Source: Candidatus Hermodarchaeum yapensis | GTDB lineage: Archaea; Asgardarchaeota; Hermodarchaeia; Hermodarchaeales; Hermodarchaeaceae | NCBI GenBank assembly: GCA_016840405.1 | Contig: JAEOSK010000003.1 | Location: 1 to 64,000, forward strand | Length of the DNA stretch: 64,000 bases | Direction: 5' to 3' | Program-made: the position numbers and the translations under genes | The notes under the pieces: model-generated | What the model was told of the DNA's origin: nothing | The model's input: the letters and a program-made list of their open reading frames with translations, nothing else | The model's database searches: none | Shown: positions 46,508-54,749 of the stretch, one piece after another | Layout: the number at the start of each line of letters is the position of its first letter | Position numbering within the stretch: the first letter of the stretch is position 1

Positions 46508-47395
46508 CTAGCCCCAGAGTTCTTGAAGATTATCGATGAGAGTTGGTCGCTGTTCTCTTAGAAAAACCCCAAGTTCGATTTCTCTGTCTTTGAAGACCAT
46601 CTTATACCGTGGGTGCCCATTGGATTCCCCAGTTTTTTTGCCTTTGAAAGCTTTCAACATCCAAGCGCCGGGATATTGTTGGAATTGTTCTAATTCGTCG
46701 GAAGAAAGTGAGTTTTGATATTCAGTGAAGAAGCGAGCGGCGTAGGTTGGGCATTGAGCGAGGATTTCTACAAAGGCGAATCCAGGGTGCAGTATTGTCT
46801 CTTTTAGAGTAGATATGAGTTCATTGACATAGAAGGTGGTCCACCGGGCAACATAGCTAGCCCCTGCACCTAGCATTAATTGGCAAAGGTCGAAAGGGGC
46901 TTCGGGATGTTTTGGATACGTTGAGGTTCGAACATGGAGTGGAGTGGTGGGTGCAGATTGTCCTCCTGTCATGCCATAGTTGAAGTTATTGACAAGGATC
47001 ACCGTCATTGGGATATTTCGTCGTGCCGCGTGAATGAGATGGTTCCCACCGATTGCAGCCCCGTCACCATCGCCTGTGAAGACGGTGACCTTTAGCTTTG
47101 GATTCATAACCTTTGCACCCGTGGCAAATGCAATTGCGCGACCATGGGTTGTATGAAGGGTATCGGCCCGAAAATGGGGGCTGGGTATCCATGCTGAGCA
47201 ACCAATACCAGAGACAGCAAGTAATTCTCTTTGACGTAGTTCCTTTGCTGTAACTAGTTCATCAACTGCTCGAACAAAGGAATTAAGGATAGTGCCATTT
47301 CCACACCCGGCACAAAATGATGTGGGGAGGTTGCGGAGATAGCGATCACGGTAATATTTTTGGGGAGTTCCAAGTCGTGTTTGGGGTTTACTCAT
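46508..47395 (-). CDS. korB: 2-oxoacid:ferredoxin oxidoreductase, beta subunit (TPP-binding)
   Basis: 295 residues. FCAGCGNGTI, GIGCSAWIP, HTTHGRAIAFATG and the TPP motif GDGDGAAIGGNHLIHAARRN(I) followed by NNFNYGMTGGQ are diagnostic. It holds thiamine diphosphate and one Fe-S cluster. It overlaps the alpha gene by 4 bases (ATGA). The order and motifs fit 2-oxoglutarate oxidation best. Confidence 0.95.
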   Translation of the reverse strand: MSKPQTRLGTPQKYYRDRYLRNLPTSFCAGCGNGTILNSFVRAVDELVTAKELRQRELLAVSGIGCSAWIPSPHFRADTLHTTHGRAIAFATGAKVMNPKLKVTVFTGDGDGAAIGGNHLIHAARRNIPMTVILVNNFNYGMTGGQSAPTTPLHVRTSTYPKHPEAPFDLCQLMLGAGASYVARWTTFYVNELISTLKETILHPGFAFVEILAQCPTYAARFFTEYQNSLSSDELEQFQQYPGAWMLKAFKGKKTGESNGHPRYKMVFKDREIELGVFLREQRPTLIDNLQELWG

Positions 47396-48528
47396 GCTGC
47401 ATCAGCCTCCTGAATGCGTTTTATGATTTCATTCGAATGATGAACTTCTCCAGCGACCTTCGGCACACTCTCAACATTTGCGTGGCATGCTACTCGAGCG
47501 ATTTCGTTGACCATCATGCCCATATTCATTTCGACAACAAGAACATGGTGAACATCTTTCATGAGTTCTGATAGGTGTAATTCTGGAAGTGGCCATAGCG
47601 TTTTCAGTCGGATGAACCCAACAGCCGTTCCTTCCTCTCTGGCTGTTTGAACGGCTTGATAGGCAGGTCGTGCAGCCGCTCCAAAACTTAGCACAATAGT
47701 GTCTGCACCTTCAAGATTGAAGGTTTCCAAGTCCAGCTTCTCTTTTCGTAACATTGCACCTGCTGCCTGATTCTTTTTGAAAATCCACTTAATGGTGGCC
47801 CGGAGGAATTGGGGAGAGTAATCGCGAACACCAGTAGGTCGATGGGCAGAACCAGTGACAAGGAGATTGTGTCCATCACCAAAGCGTGGCATTTCATACC
47901 GTAGAAAAGTCTCCTCGGGACGTGGATGTTTTTTCGTCAGTTTTTCACGGTTGATTACTTCCATCTCACCTGATTCCGGAATTTTTAACGGTTCACGCAT
48001 GTAACTGACTTCGCCATCTGTCATAATGAGTGTCGGTGTTCGGAAACGTTCCGCGTAGTTGAATGCATGGATTGTGAAATTGAACATTTCTTGAACAGAC
48101 CAAGGGCAAAAGGCGATGGGAGCAATATCACCGTGGGTGCCATACCGGGCTTGCATAATGTCTTGTTGACCAGGCATCGTGGCTTGACCGGTGCTTGGTC
48201 CGGATCTTTGAGCATCGACGACCACGAGGGGTGTTTCTGTATGGTAAGCGTAGCCGAGATTTTCCTGCATTAAACTAAAGCCGGGACCTGAAGTGGCAGT
48301 CATGGTTTTACCACCTGCCCATGAAGCACCAATGATGGCTGCTATTGAAGCGATTTCATCTTCCATTTGGAGATAATACCCTTTCACTTGCGGGAGGCGT
48401 AAAGCCATGTGCTCAACAATACTATTCGCAGGAGTAATTGGATAACCGGCGAAAAAGCGACATCCTGCATAGATTGCACCTTCCGCACATGCGGTTCCTC
48501 CATCAACAAAATGTACACCGGGTTTCAT
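47392..48528 (-). CDS. korA: 2-oxoacid:ferredoxin oxidoreductase, alpha subunit
   Basis: 378 residues. GNxACAEGAIYAGCRFFAGYPITPANS-type start, GYYLQMEDEIASIAAIIGAS, TATSGPGFSLMQENLGYA and RSGPSTGQATMPGQQD are the catalytic-domain signatures of KorA/VorA alpha chains. The second half is the transketolase C-terminal domain. It overlaps the delta gene by 4 bases. It makes succinyl-CoA and reduced ferredoxin if the substrate is 2-oxoglutarate. Confidence 0.95.
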   Translation of the reverse strand: MKPGVHFVDGGTACAEGAIYAGCRFFAGYPITPANSIVEHMALRLPQVKGYYLQMEDEIASIAAIIGASWAGGKTMTATSGPGFSLMQENLGYAYHTETPLVVVDAQRSGPSTGQATMPGQQDIMQARYGTHGDIAPIAFCPWSVQEMFNFTIHAFNYAERFRTPTLIMTDGEVSYMREPLKIPESGEMEVINREKLTKKHPRPEETFLRYEMPRFGDGHNLLVTGSAHRPTGVRDYSPQFLRATIKWIFKKNQAAGAMLRKEKLDLETFNLEGADTIVLSFGAAARPAYQAVQTAREEGTAVGFIRLKTLWPLPELHLSELMKDVHHVLVVEMNMGMMVNEIARVACHANVESVPKVAGEVHHSNEIIKRIQEADAA

Positions 48529-48773
48529 TCTTCTTCCACCTCAACCATGATTGCGGCATCTGGACATCGTTTTTCACACAGTCGACAGGCCACTCCCTCC
48601 TTTCCGCGAACGAGCATGCACCGCGTTTCACCACCCTCAATTAGACAGGGACTATGACCACCCCAAGCGGTAGGCTCATCCTCTTCCAAGACCTTTGTTG
48701 GACAAAAGAGGATGCAAATTTCACAGCCCTTACAGAGTTCCCGATTAACGGTAATCTTGACCTGTCGTGTGAT
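48525..48773 (-). CDS. korD: 2-oxoacid:ferredoxin oxidoreductase, delta (2[4Fe-4S] ferredoxin) subunit with a probable ATC start
   Basis: 82 residues with two clusters: ELCKGCEICILFCPTKVL and ACRLCEKRCPDAAI. The operon order D-A-B-C is normal. No ATG, GTG or TTG exists between an upstream in-frame TGA and the first cysteine. ATC at 48771-48773 lies seven bases after AGGGGGA (48781-48787), where a start is expected, giving a protein that begins (M)TRQVKITVNRELCKGC. An ATC start is rare; a substitution error is the alternative. The stop overlaps the korA start (ATGA). Confidence 0.85.
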   Translation of the reverse strand: MTRQVKITVNRELCKGCEICILFCPTKVLEEDEPTAWGGHSPCLIEGGETRCMLVRGKEGVACRLCEKRCPDAAIMVEVEEE

Positions 48774-48874
48774 GTTAATATCCCCCTGAAATCAATTGGA
48801 CGTGAGTTCTCAGCGCTGGTGAATTGGTCTGGCTACCTAAAGTTTTATGGAATGGACATATGCACAATTTTTGA

Positions 48875-49081
48875 TTATAATTTTGTGCCTTCTGGTTTAC
48901 GAAGAAGTTGGTCAATCCCCCAACCACATATAAACGCACCAATAATAGCTGAAATAATTGCAAATGCAACAAGTAAAGGTTGTCCGAGGAATACAGCAAA
49001 AAAGGCAATGATGATTGCATTGACAAACATAGCACCAAACAATATGACCTCAATTTTAATTCGAGCGCGTCCTGATTTCAC
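48875..49081 (-). CDS. Small two-helix membrane protein
   Basis: 68 residues from GTG 49081, with GGGGAGTGA just upstream; a TTG at 49096 is less likely because it would include that site. Basic N-terminus (KSGRARIK), two hydrophobic helices (about 12-32 and 38-58), then a basic end. Unknown role. It follows the korDABC operon's upstream end at about 100 bases on the same strand. Confidence 0.6.
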   Translation of the reverse strand: MKSGRARIKIEVILFGAMFVNAIIIAFFAVFLGQPLLVAFAIISAIIGAFICGWGIDQLLRKPEGTKL

Positions 49082-49157
49082 AAACTCACTCCCCAAATTA
49101 AGAAATCATAATGGATATTTTTGCTCAGTACTTTATTATTGTAATTGTTGAATATTG

Positions 49158-49210
49158 AAAAAGAAGTTTTTTGACCAAACACAAACCCGACATCTTATGC
49201 AACACATTTT
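49158..49210 (+). repeat. Copy 1 of a dispersed ~53-base direct repeat
   Basis: It begins GAAAAAGAAGTTTT and contains ACAAACCCGACAT and AACACATTTT. A second copy lies in the same orientation at about 50080-50133, roughly 80% identical by eye. Between them lies one membrane-protein gene. In copy 2 the repeat ends exactly at a start codon (ACACATTTATGG); here that position reads TTG and leads nowhere. Confidence 0.6.
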
Positions 49211-49273
49211 GGGAAAGATTACATACGATTTTGTCTTCTAAATTTGTGGTGATTGGGACTCGTTATGCTTCAA

Positions 49274-49933
49274 TTATTGCCTTCTGGTGACGATGTACCA
49301 GATGAGGATGAGCCATACTCCGATATTGGCTATGAGTCCAGTGTTGAGAAGGTAGACATTTGGGATATCAGGGATTACGAGTCCGATGTAGAAGAACAGG
49401 AGTCCGGCGAAGAGGATGAACGCGGTTTTCTCTGTGGTGGCTTTTAGAAGGACGACAGCAAAGGCGAAGATGAAAACAATCGTCAGAAATACTGTGCTGG
49501 TGACAAAGTGAGTATTGGGGTTGAAGAAGAATTCAAGGTATAAGTATGACCCGAGGAAGATGACCCACAGGATGAATCCTGCTATGGCTAAGATGAGTTT
49601 TCGTTCGTGGAGCCATTCGGGGCGTGAAATGGCAAGGGTCCAACACGCGAGTAGGATTATCGCTGCCCCGAAGAATGCTACAGAGGTGGTTGCATAGGCG
49701 GTTCCCCCGAAGCCAGGTATTGGGAAACCTAGGAGAATGTTAAAATAGACACTGACAGTCCACATTGCATAGACGATGGCGAGAAGGGTGAAGGTGACTA
49801 ACCCGAAGAGGGCGGTTCTGCGTTCCTGCCCTTCCTTTTTTCGAGTCTCAATCAGATAGAGTAGACTAAGAAGCAAACAAGGAATGAACAATAAGATGTT
49901 TGAAAGGAGAAATAACATTTCAAAAATTTGCAC
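49274..49933 (-). CDS. Seven-helix membrane protein, unknown
   Basis: 219 residues with seven hydrophobic helices and few charges, ending in a short basic tail (IVTRRQ). No motif such as a retinal lysine or family signature is recognised. The start has GGAGGGATTGAGTGC upstream. It is flanked by two direct repeats in the opposite sense, which may mark an insertion or duplication. Confidence 0.7.
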   Translation of the reverse strand: MQIFEMLFLLSNILLFIPCLLLSLLYLIETRKKEGQERRTALFGLVTFTLLAIVYAMWTVSVYFNILLGFPIPGFGGTAYATTSVAFFGAAIILLACWTLAISRPEWLHERKLILAIAGFILWVIFLGSYLYLEFFFNPNTHFVTSTVFLTIVFIFAFAVVLLKATTEKTAFILFAGLLFFYIGLVIPDIPNVYLLNTGLIANIGVWLILIWYIVTRRQ

Positions 49934-50079
49934 TCAATCCCTCCAATGAAGAGGGGTGAACAGTTGTCCTTTAAAAAGGATTCCCTGAAGGCAGGACTAC
50001 TCGATTAGCTTGCGTTGTGAAGCACTGTATCATAATGGTAGACTTTTCTTCTATGTAGGTGTAAATACCATTATCCATA

Positions 50080-50133
50080 GAAAAAGGAGTTTTCGACCCA
50101 AAACAAACCCGACATTTTTTGAAACACATTTAT
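50080..50133 (+). repeat. Copy 2 of the ~53-base direct repeat, at the CAAX-protease start
   Basis: It reads AAAAAGGAGTTTT, ACAAACCCGACAT, TTTGAAACACATTTATGG; the last ATG is the start of the protease gene. A shorter match, TTTGAAACACATTTGTGG, is found at 54735-54752, again at a start codon. It may be a promoter/leader module shared by several genes. Confidence 0.55.
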
Positions 50134-51532
50134 GGATAGACAACACGAACACCACCCTATGACAGCCGCTTCTGGCAGGCGCCTTCCACGTTGGCTTACA
50201 GCAGTTTTCATGTTCATATTGACCTTTGTACTCACCGGGCTTACATACTACATTGATATTTTTGGAGCCCTTTATTATTATATTATCATCCTTCTTGCTG
50301 TTGGACTCTGGCTTTACGTTGATAAGCAACCTCCTGAAGAAATCGGTGTTAAGTTTGACCGCCATTGGTTGCTGCAACTCATTTTTGGTTCAGTATTAGC
50401 CAGCATTGTGATTGGGCTCGTCATTTGGTTTGAAGCCCTCATGGGATGGATCACTCTTACTCCATACTTCCTGTTCGAATCACCTTTGTTCATCGTAGGG
50501 CTATTAGCAGTATACGCTATCAATCAAGGTGTTGTCGCCTTTTCTGAGGAACTATTGAGTCGGGGATACCTTCAACAGAATCTGGCTACCCGAATTTCCA
50601 CACCCCTCGCAATTCTTATTACGAGCATCATGTTTTCCTCATTTCATATCTGGAGTATGTTGTATTACGCAATTCCACCCATTAACGCGAGTATTATGTT
50701 TTTCAACATCGTCCTTGGCGGAATAATGTTTGGCGTAGCATTTGTGTGGACGCGAACCCTCTGGTTGCCCATGGGGCTTCATTATGGTTGGAACTTCATG
50801 CTGTATCATATCGCTGGATTCAGAGACGAGGGACTTTTTCAAGCCCAAAATATCGGACCCAATATCCTGACAGGGGGAACCGTTGGACCCGAAGCAGGAT
50901 TGATGGGCACCATCGCTTTCGTTTTTCTAATCATCATTATTTGGATCTGGGCAAAGGCTTCTGATGGACAACTCATGCGAACATTCGACCGAAAACACCT
51001 TCTCCTGTTTCTCTTTGGATTCTTAGTTGTAGCAATTCCAGTCATGATTGGTGTTGTTGTTGCAGGCTTTGGATTAGCCCTCGTTTTTTGGTTAATATTC
51101 TTGATTCTCTTTTTGCAGGTCTGGGAAAATCGTATTCTGTGTAGCCACTGTCCCTATTATGCGTCCGAGGATCGGATTCTGCGGTGCCACGCAAATTATG
51201 GATTGTTCAAACTCTGGAAATATAATCCAGGACCGATGAGCTGGTCAGAACAGATTCAGATGATTGGTGGCGTCAGTATTCTCATCGGCTTCCCTTTTCC
51301 CTTCCTAATCATTGGACAACAGTGGCTCTACCTAATTCTTGCTTCTCTGGGAGCCGTTGTATTTGCAACGATTCTATTTGGTTGGCTATGTCTCAGGTGT
51401 GTGAATTTTTCCTGTCCTTTTAATCGAGTCCCAAAGGAGGTAGTTGATGGCTTTCTTAAAGAGAATCCGAAAATGCGAAAGGCCTGGGAGAAAAAGGGCT
51501 ATCGGCTGGGTCCAAAGAAAGATTTAGACTAG
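50132..51532 (+). CDS. CPBP (CAAX-type) intramembrane metalloprotease-like protein
   Basis: 466 residues. The Abi/CPBP motifs are clear: SEELLSRGYLQ (EExxxR, near residue 137), SSFHIWSM (FxxxH) and LHYGWNFMLYH (HxxxN). About ten helices in all. A C-terminal extension of some 150 residues has extra helices and a Cys-rich loop (LCSHCPYYASEDRILRCHANYG, split as two parts CSHC and RC) that is not part of the protease domain and may bind metal. Possible roles include protein processing or polyprenyl-related membrane function. Confidence 0.85.
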   Translation: MDRQHEHHPMTAASGRRLPRWLTAVFMFILTFVLTGLTYYIDIFGALYYYIIILLAVGLWLYVDKQPPEEIGVKFDRHWLLQLIFGSVLASIVIGLVIWFEALMGWITLTPYFLFESPLFIVGLLAVYAINQGVVAFSEELLSRGYLQQNLATRISTPLAILITSIMFSSFHIWSMLYYAIPPINASIMFFNIVLGGIMFGVAFVWTRTLWLPMGLHYGWNFMLYHIAGFRDEGLFQAQNIGPNILTGGTVGPEAGLMGTIAFVFLIIIIWIWAKASDGQLMRTFDRKHLLLFLFGFLVVAIPVMIGVVVAGFGLALVFWLIFLILFLQVWENRILCSHCPYYASEDRILRCHANYGLFKLWKYNPGPMSWSEQIQMIGGVSILIGFPFPFLIIGQQWLYLILASLGAVVFATILFGWLCLRCVNFSCPFNRVPKEVVDGFLKENPKMRKAWEKKGYRLGPKKDLD

Positions 51533-52152
51533 TCCTTCTGGAAGCGGAGTGCAAGCTGTGCTACTCGCTCGCCAACTAACTGACTATTTCGAACTGCAAC
51601 TTCATCTTTGGGTGTGCCCCGCCATGTGAAGCCTTCACTTTGGAGACCGGTCATTCCTGCCCAGGCCTCTGTGACTGGGTTGCCCACACCCCCTGCAACA
51701 ATCATCCCTTGCGCTAGAGCATAGTTGACAATTGTCTCTGCAGTAGTTTCCTGACCTCCATGCCGAAGCCCGGCAGCCACTATCACTCCCACAATCTTAT
51801 CTCGTAATCGGTGATCCTGCATTTTGAAGGTTCGAGAGCGATCAATCAGATTCTTTAACAATCCAGGAACGGTCCCGAAATAGGAAGGACTAGCAAAGAT
51901 GATGGCATCTGCATTCTCCATCTTATCAAGGACCTTGGACACATCATCTTTGGCATCTTCTGGACAAGGTTTTTTTCGCACGCAGTTGTCACAGCCAGTA
52001 CAGGGCAGGATTTCTTGGTCAGCTAGACGTAGAAGTTCGGTCTTTACTGATCCAGTTCCTGCTGCAGCTTCAAGGGCTTTCCCAAGAAGGAATTCAGAAC
52101 TGGATTTTTCCAGTTTAGGGGATCCACAAATACCCAACACTTTGATTGCCAT
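51529..52152 (-). CDS. Iron-sulfur flavoprotein (NADPH-dependent FMN reductase-like)
   Basis: 207 residues. Flavodoxin-like FMN site KVLGICGSPKLEKSSSEFLL and FASPSYFGTVPGLLKNLIDR, with the compact cysteine motif CTGCDNCVRKKPC (about residues 52-64) of archaeal Isf proteins. These transfer electrons between ferredoxin and oxygen-defence or other acceptors in anaerobes. It overlaps the convergent protease gene by 4 bases. Confidence 0.92.
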   Translation of the reverse strand: MAIKVLGICGSPKLEKSSSEFLLGKALEAAAGTGSVKTELLRLADQEILPCTGCDNCVRKKPCPEDAKDDVSKVLDKMENADAIIFASPSYFGTVPGLLKNLIDRSRTFKMQDHRLRDKIVGVIVAAGLRHGGQETTAETIVNYALAQGMIVAGGVGNPVTEAWAGMTGLQSEGFTWRGTPKDEVAVRNSQLVGERVAQLALRFQKD

Positions 52153-52227
52153 AGAATCACATCAGTGCTAAAGGGTAATAACTTCTATGAATCCCCCCAA
52201 TAGGTTTCCGGTGTGTGTTGAAAGAAG

Positions 52228-52857
52228 TTAACGAACTAGTTTTCGACGAAGGAGTTGCTCAATCCGCCGAAGATCACCAGGCGTATTGACGTTTGTAAAT
52301 GTTCGAAGTTTAGAATCAAATCGTTCAAGTGCTGAAGTCGAAAGAAAGATTACGCGACCAATATTCTCGATAAGGCATTGCATCCGAGGTTCTTGTTTCT
52401 CCAAACAAGAAGTGGCGATTTCTTGAGCGAGGGATGTATCAAATATTGAATGGAGTGGCTCCACCCACCCATTAGGCCAGCGGGGAACTGCAGCATGATG
52501 ATTTTCAATCATTCCCCACATAATTTCGATGTACATCGGATGAATAAGAGGGGAATCGCAGGGGAACAACTGTGTGAAGGGATACTTTGCATGACGAAAG
52601 GCTGATAACGCGCCTACCAAGGGACAACGAAACTCAGATACAACATCGGTAATGATTTGTTCTTCAGGAAAGTGTTTCGAAAAAGCATCACGATCTTGGT
52701 CAGAGTGCACGACGATGAAGATTTCACTTGCGTAGGCTTCACTTGCATCGACGACATGAAGGAAAAGGGGCTTTCCTGCAACGAGTGTGAGGGCTTTAGC
52801 TTGTCGAAACCGATTGCTTTCTCCTCCAGCTAAAATCGCGACACTCACAGGTTGCAT
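52228..52857 (-). CDS. mobA: Molybdenum cofactor guanylyltransferase-like protein (MobA)
   Basis: 209 residues from ATG 52857; the longer frame adds an unlikely start. VSVAILAGGESNRFRQAKAL is the nucleotide-binding motif LAGGxSxRxGxxK with the Gly-Lys part modified to RQAK. FPCDSPLIHP and WPNGWVEPLHSIF fit. It attaches GMP to molybdopterin. Related sugar or glycerate nucleotidyltransferases are possible, but the Mo/W enzymes here (19819, 29160) support MobA. Confidence 0.8.
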   Translation of the reverse strand: MQPVSVAILAGGESNRFRQAKALTLVAGKPLFLHVVDASEAYASEIFIVVHSDQDRDAFSKHFPEEQIITDVVSEFRCPLVGALSAFRHAKYPFTQLFPCDSPLIHPMYIEIMWGMIENHHAAVPRWPNGWVEPLHSIFDTSLAQEIATSCLEKQEPRMQCLIENIGRVIFLSTSALERFDSKLRTFTNVNTPGDLRRIEQLLRRKLVR

Positions 52858-52998
52858 ACTATACCCACTTATCCACAGCGAATTTTGCATTTACGGCGCA
52901 TGAACTTCTTCTCAAACTTAAAGTTACTGATAAGATGAAATCCATTCAATATTCAAATGGTTTGAGGAGAATAACAGAAGTATATTCATCTATTATTT

Positions 52999-53340
52999 GT
53001 GTGCTCACTCTACGATGATATCAAAAAGTGGTGGAGAAAAAGTAAGAGGTCTCCCCTCCTAATCTGGTTTAACATTCGCAATTACACCTATAAACTGGAA
53101 AAAGAAGACCATAGAGGTTTGAAAAACACAATTGATAGGCTCAATAGCATTATTTTGAGCATAAAAATCCTAAGAGGAATAAAATCGTTAAAACGAGAGA
53201 CGAAATGGAACAAAACGCGTTTTTACAATCCGACACATAGAAAAAAATACACTAAAATAGACCAACATGACATAAAAGTCGCTATAGCATTCAAATCAAC
53301 ACTTACAACCCAAAACCTCAACGTATTCACCGAGGTCTGA
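52999..53340 (+). CDS. Doubtful AT-rich, lysine-rich ORF
   Basis: 113 residues from GTG, ending two bases before the next start. Composition is unlike the neighbours: rich in Lys, Ile and Asn, with AGA, ATA and AAA codons. No motif is seen. Its closeness to the next start favours a real gene, but its composition suggests foreign DNA or non-coding sequence. No clear ribosome-binding site. Confidence 0.3.
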   Translation: MCSLYDDIKKWWRKSKRSPLLIWFNIRNYTYKLEKEDHRGLKNTIDRLNSIILSIKILRGIKSLKRETKWNKTRFYNPTHRKKYTKIDQHDIKVAIAFKSTLTTQNLNVFTEV

Positions 53341-53342
53341 TA

Positions 53343-54740
53343 ATGACTGTGATAGCAAACGACACGTTGGAAATCATTGAACAACGAATTCTCTCCCGTT
53401 TAATGCCAACAGAACGGAATCAATTAGCCAGTTTGCTTCGAAACGCAATTCTTTTTATAAAACAAATGCGAGGAGAGCCACTCACTGATGAAGAGAAGAG
53501 CTATCCAGCGCACAAGCTGCTTTCACATTCTGAGCATTTTGGAGGGAAAGAAGCAGCGGAAACTGTAGCATTTCGATTACACCTCATTGATCGTTACCAG
53601 CTTCAGAATGCAAATTACATTGAGCAAATTGTAACCCTTGATTATCCAGCAGCTTATGGAAAGCGGTTTACTGCAAGAAAAGCACTGATTCTTCGGGAGC
53701 TTTATGAAACTCCTACAATTCCAAAGTATAAACTTGCAAAAAAAATTGGTACGTCTTCTCGGGTAATCACTCGGGAGCTAAACGAATTACAACATGAGTT
53801 CGCTTTTCAAATAGTTACTTCGGCAGATCCACAAAAGTTTCGATTAGTCAGTCAGGGTATTCTCTTCCGTGCCAAATCTGCAAAACATTCAGAACGCCTT
53901 GAGAACTTGCTTTCCAATCAGCAGGGTTTCAACCGAACATTCCAATTGGATAGAGACATGCTTCGGGGAGTTATTGTATTTCGATATCCGAACCAGCAGA
54001 AAGCTCATCGTATGTTTGAAGAACGGGTCCGTTGGCTTCAAGATGAATTCTTCTTGGATTGTTATCTTTTCCTACTGACAGGATTTCATTATTCACTTTC
54101 ATTTGCAACGTATGATCCAGAAATTAATGCTTTTTCATTTGATCCAGAGATTGTATCAGAAGCCCCGTTTACATACATCAAACAGCACATCAGCACTTTG
54201 CCTAAACTTCAGGGATGTGATTACGGAGAACCAATCCGATTTGATCGTGCAGATTTTCTCCTTGCTCATTCCCTCTATTCCAGTGGCTATTTGGGACAAA
54301 CTGATTTCAAACAAAGACTGCTTAAACAGCATGGTGTTGATCTTTCAAAGAAAACGATTTGGAAACGTGAACAACGATTACGAAAGAAGCGAGTAGCGAC
54401 TCCAATCATTGAGGTGCAAATCCCTGGATTCGATGAAAATATTAGTTTCATTGTTTTTGGTTCACAAGAAGCGTGTAACACTATTCGTGGGATTCCAACC
54501 TTTCTCCCCTACGTCATATTCTTTACGACTGATAGCGGATGCATCTTACACATTCAACGTCCTGCCCACACTTCTGCTTTGACGGGTCAGCTTTTACATT
54601 CTATCCAAAAAGAACCCGAGGTTTCAGATGTAAAATTACTCCGATATCAATGGCGCATCGTATCAACACGTCATGTGGACATTGTAGATAGATGGAACGA
54701 AGAAGAACAAAAATGGGAAATTCATGAAGGAGATATTTGA
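53343..54740 (+). CDS. Double winged-helix, Lrp-like DNA-binding protein, paralog 1
   Basis: 465 residues. After an N-terminal helical part (about 1-110), a winged helix reads KALILRELYETPTIPKYKL and AKKIGTSSRVITRELNEL (about 117-155), followed by a ligand-sensing-like beta region. A second HTH appears at about 305-350 (DFKQRLLKQHGVDLSKKTIW), then a second beta domain (ISFIVFGSQEACNTIRGIP), so the protein looks like two Lrp/AsnC-type units joined. It ends WEIHEGDI. The next gene is its paralog. Probably a transcription regulator; no effector known. Confidence 0.6.
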   Translation: MTVIANDTLEIIEQRILSRLMPTERNQLASLLRNAILFIKQMRGEPLTDEEKSYPAHKLLSHSEHFGGKEAAETVAFRLHLIDRYQLQNANYIEQIVTLDYPAAYGKRFTARKALILRELYETPTIPKYKLAKKIGTSSRVITRELNELQHEFAFQIVTSADPQKFRLVSQGILFRAKSAKHSERLENLLSNQQGFNRTFQLDRDMLRGVIVFRYPNQQKAHRMFEERVRWLQDEFFLDCYLFLLTGFHYSLSFATYDPEINAFSFDPEIVSEAPFTYIKQHISTLPKLQGCDYGEPIRFDRADFLLAHSLYSSGYLGQTDFKQRLLKQHGVDLSKKTIWKREQRLRKKRVATPIIEVQIPGFDENISFIVFGSQEACNTIRGIPTFLPYVIFFTTDSGCILHIQRPAHTSALTGQLLHSIQKEPEVSDVKLLRYQWRIVSTRHVDIVDRWNEEEQKWEIHEGDI

Positions 54741-54749
54741 AACACATTT

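Noticed and set aside
49253-49447. Plus-strand acidic frame after repeat copy 1
   Set aside because: It is the antisense of the C-terminal helices of the 49274 membrane protein and begins far from the repeat's start position.
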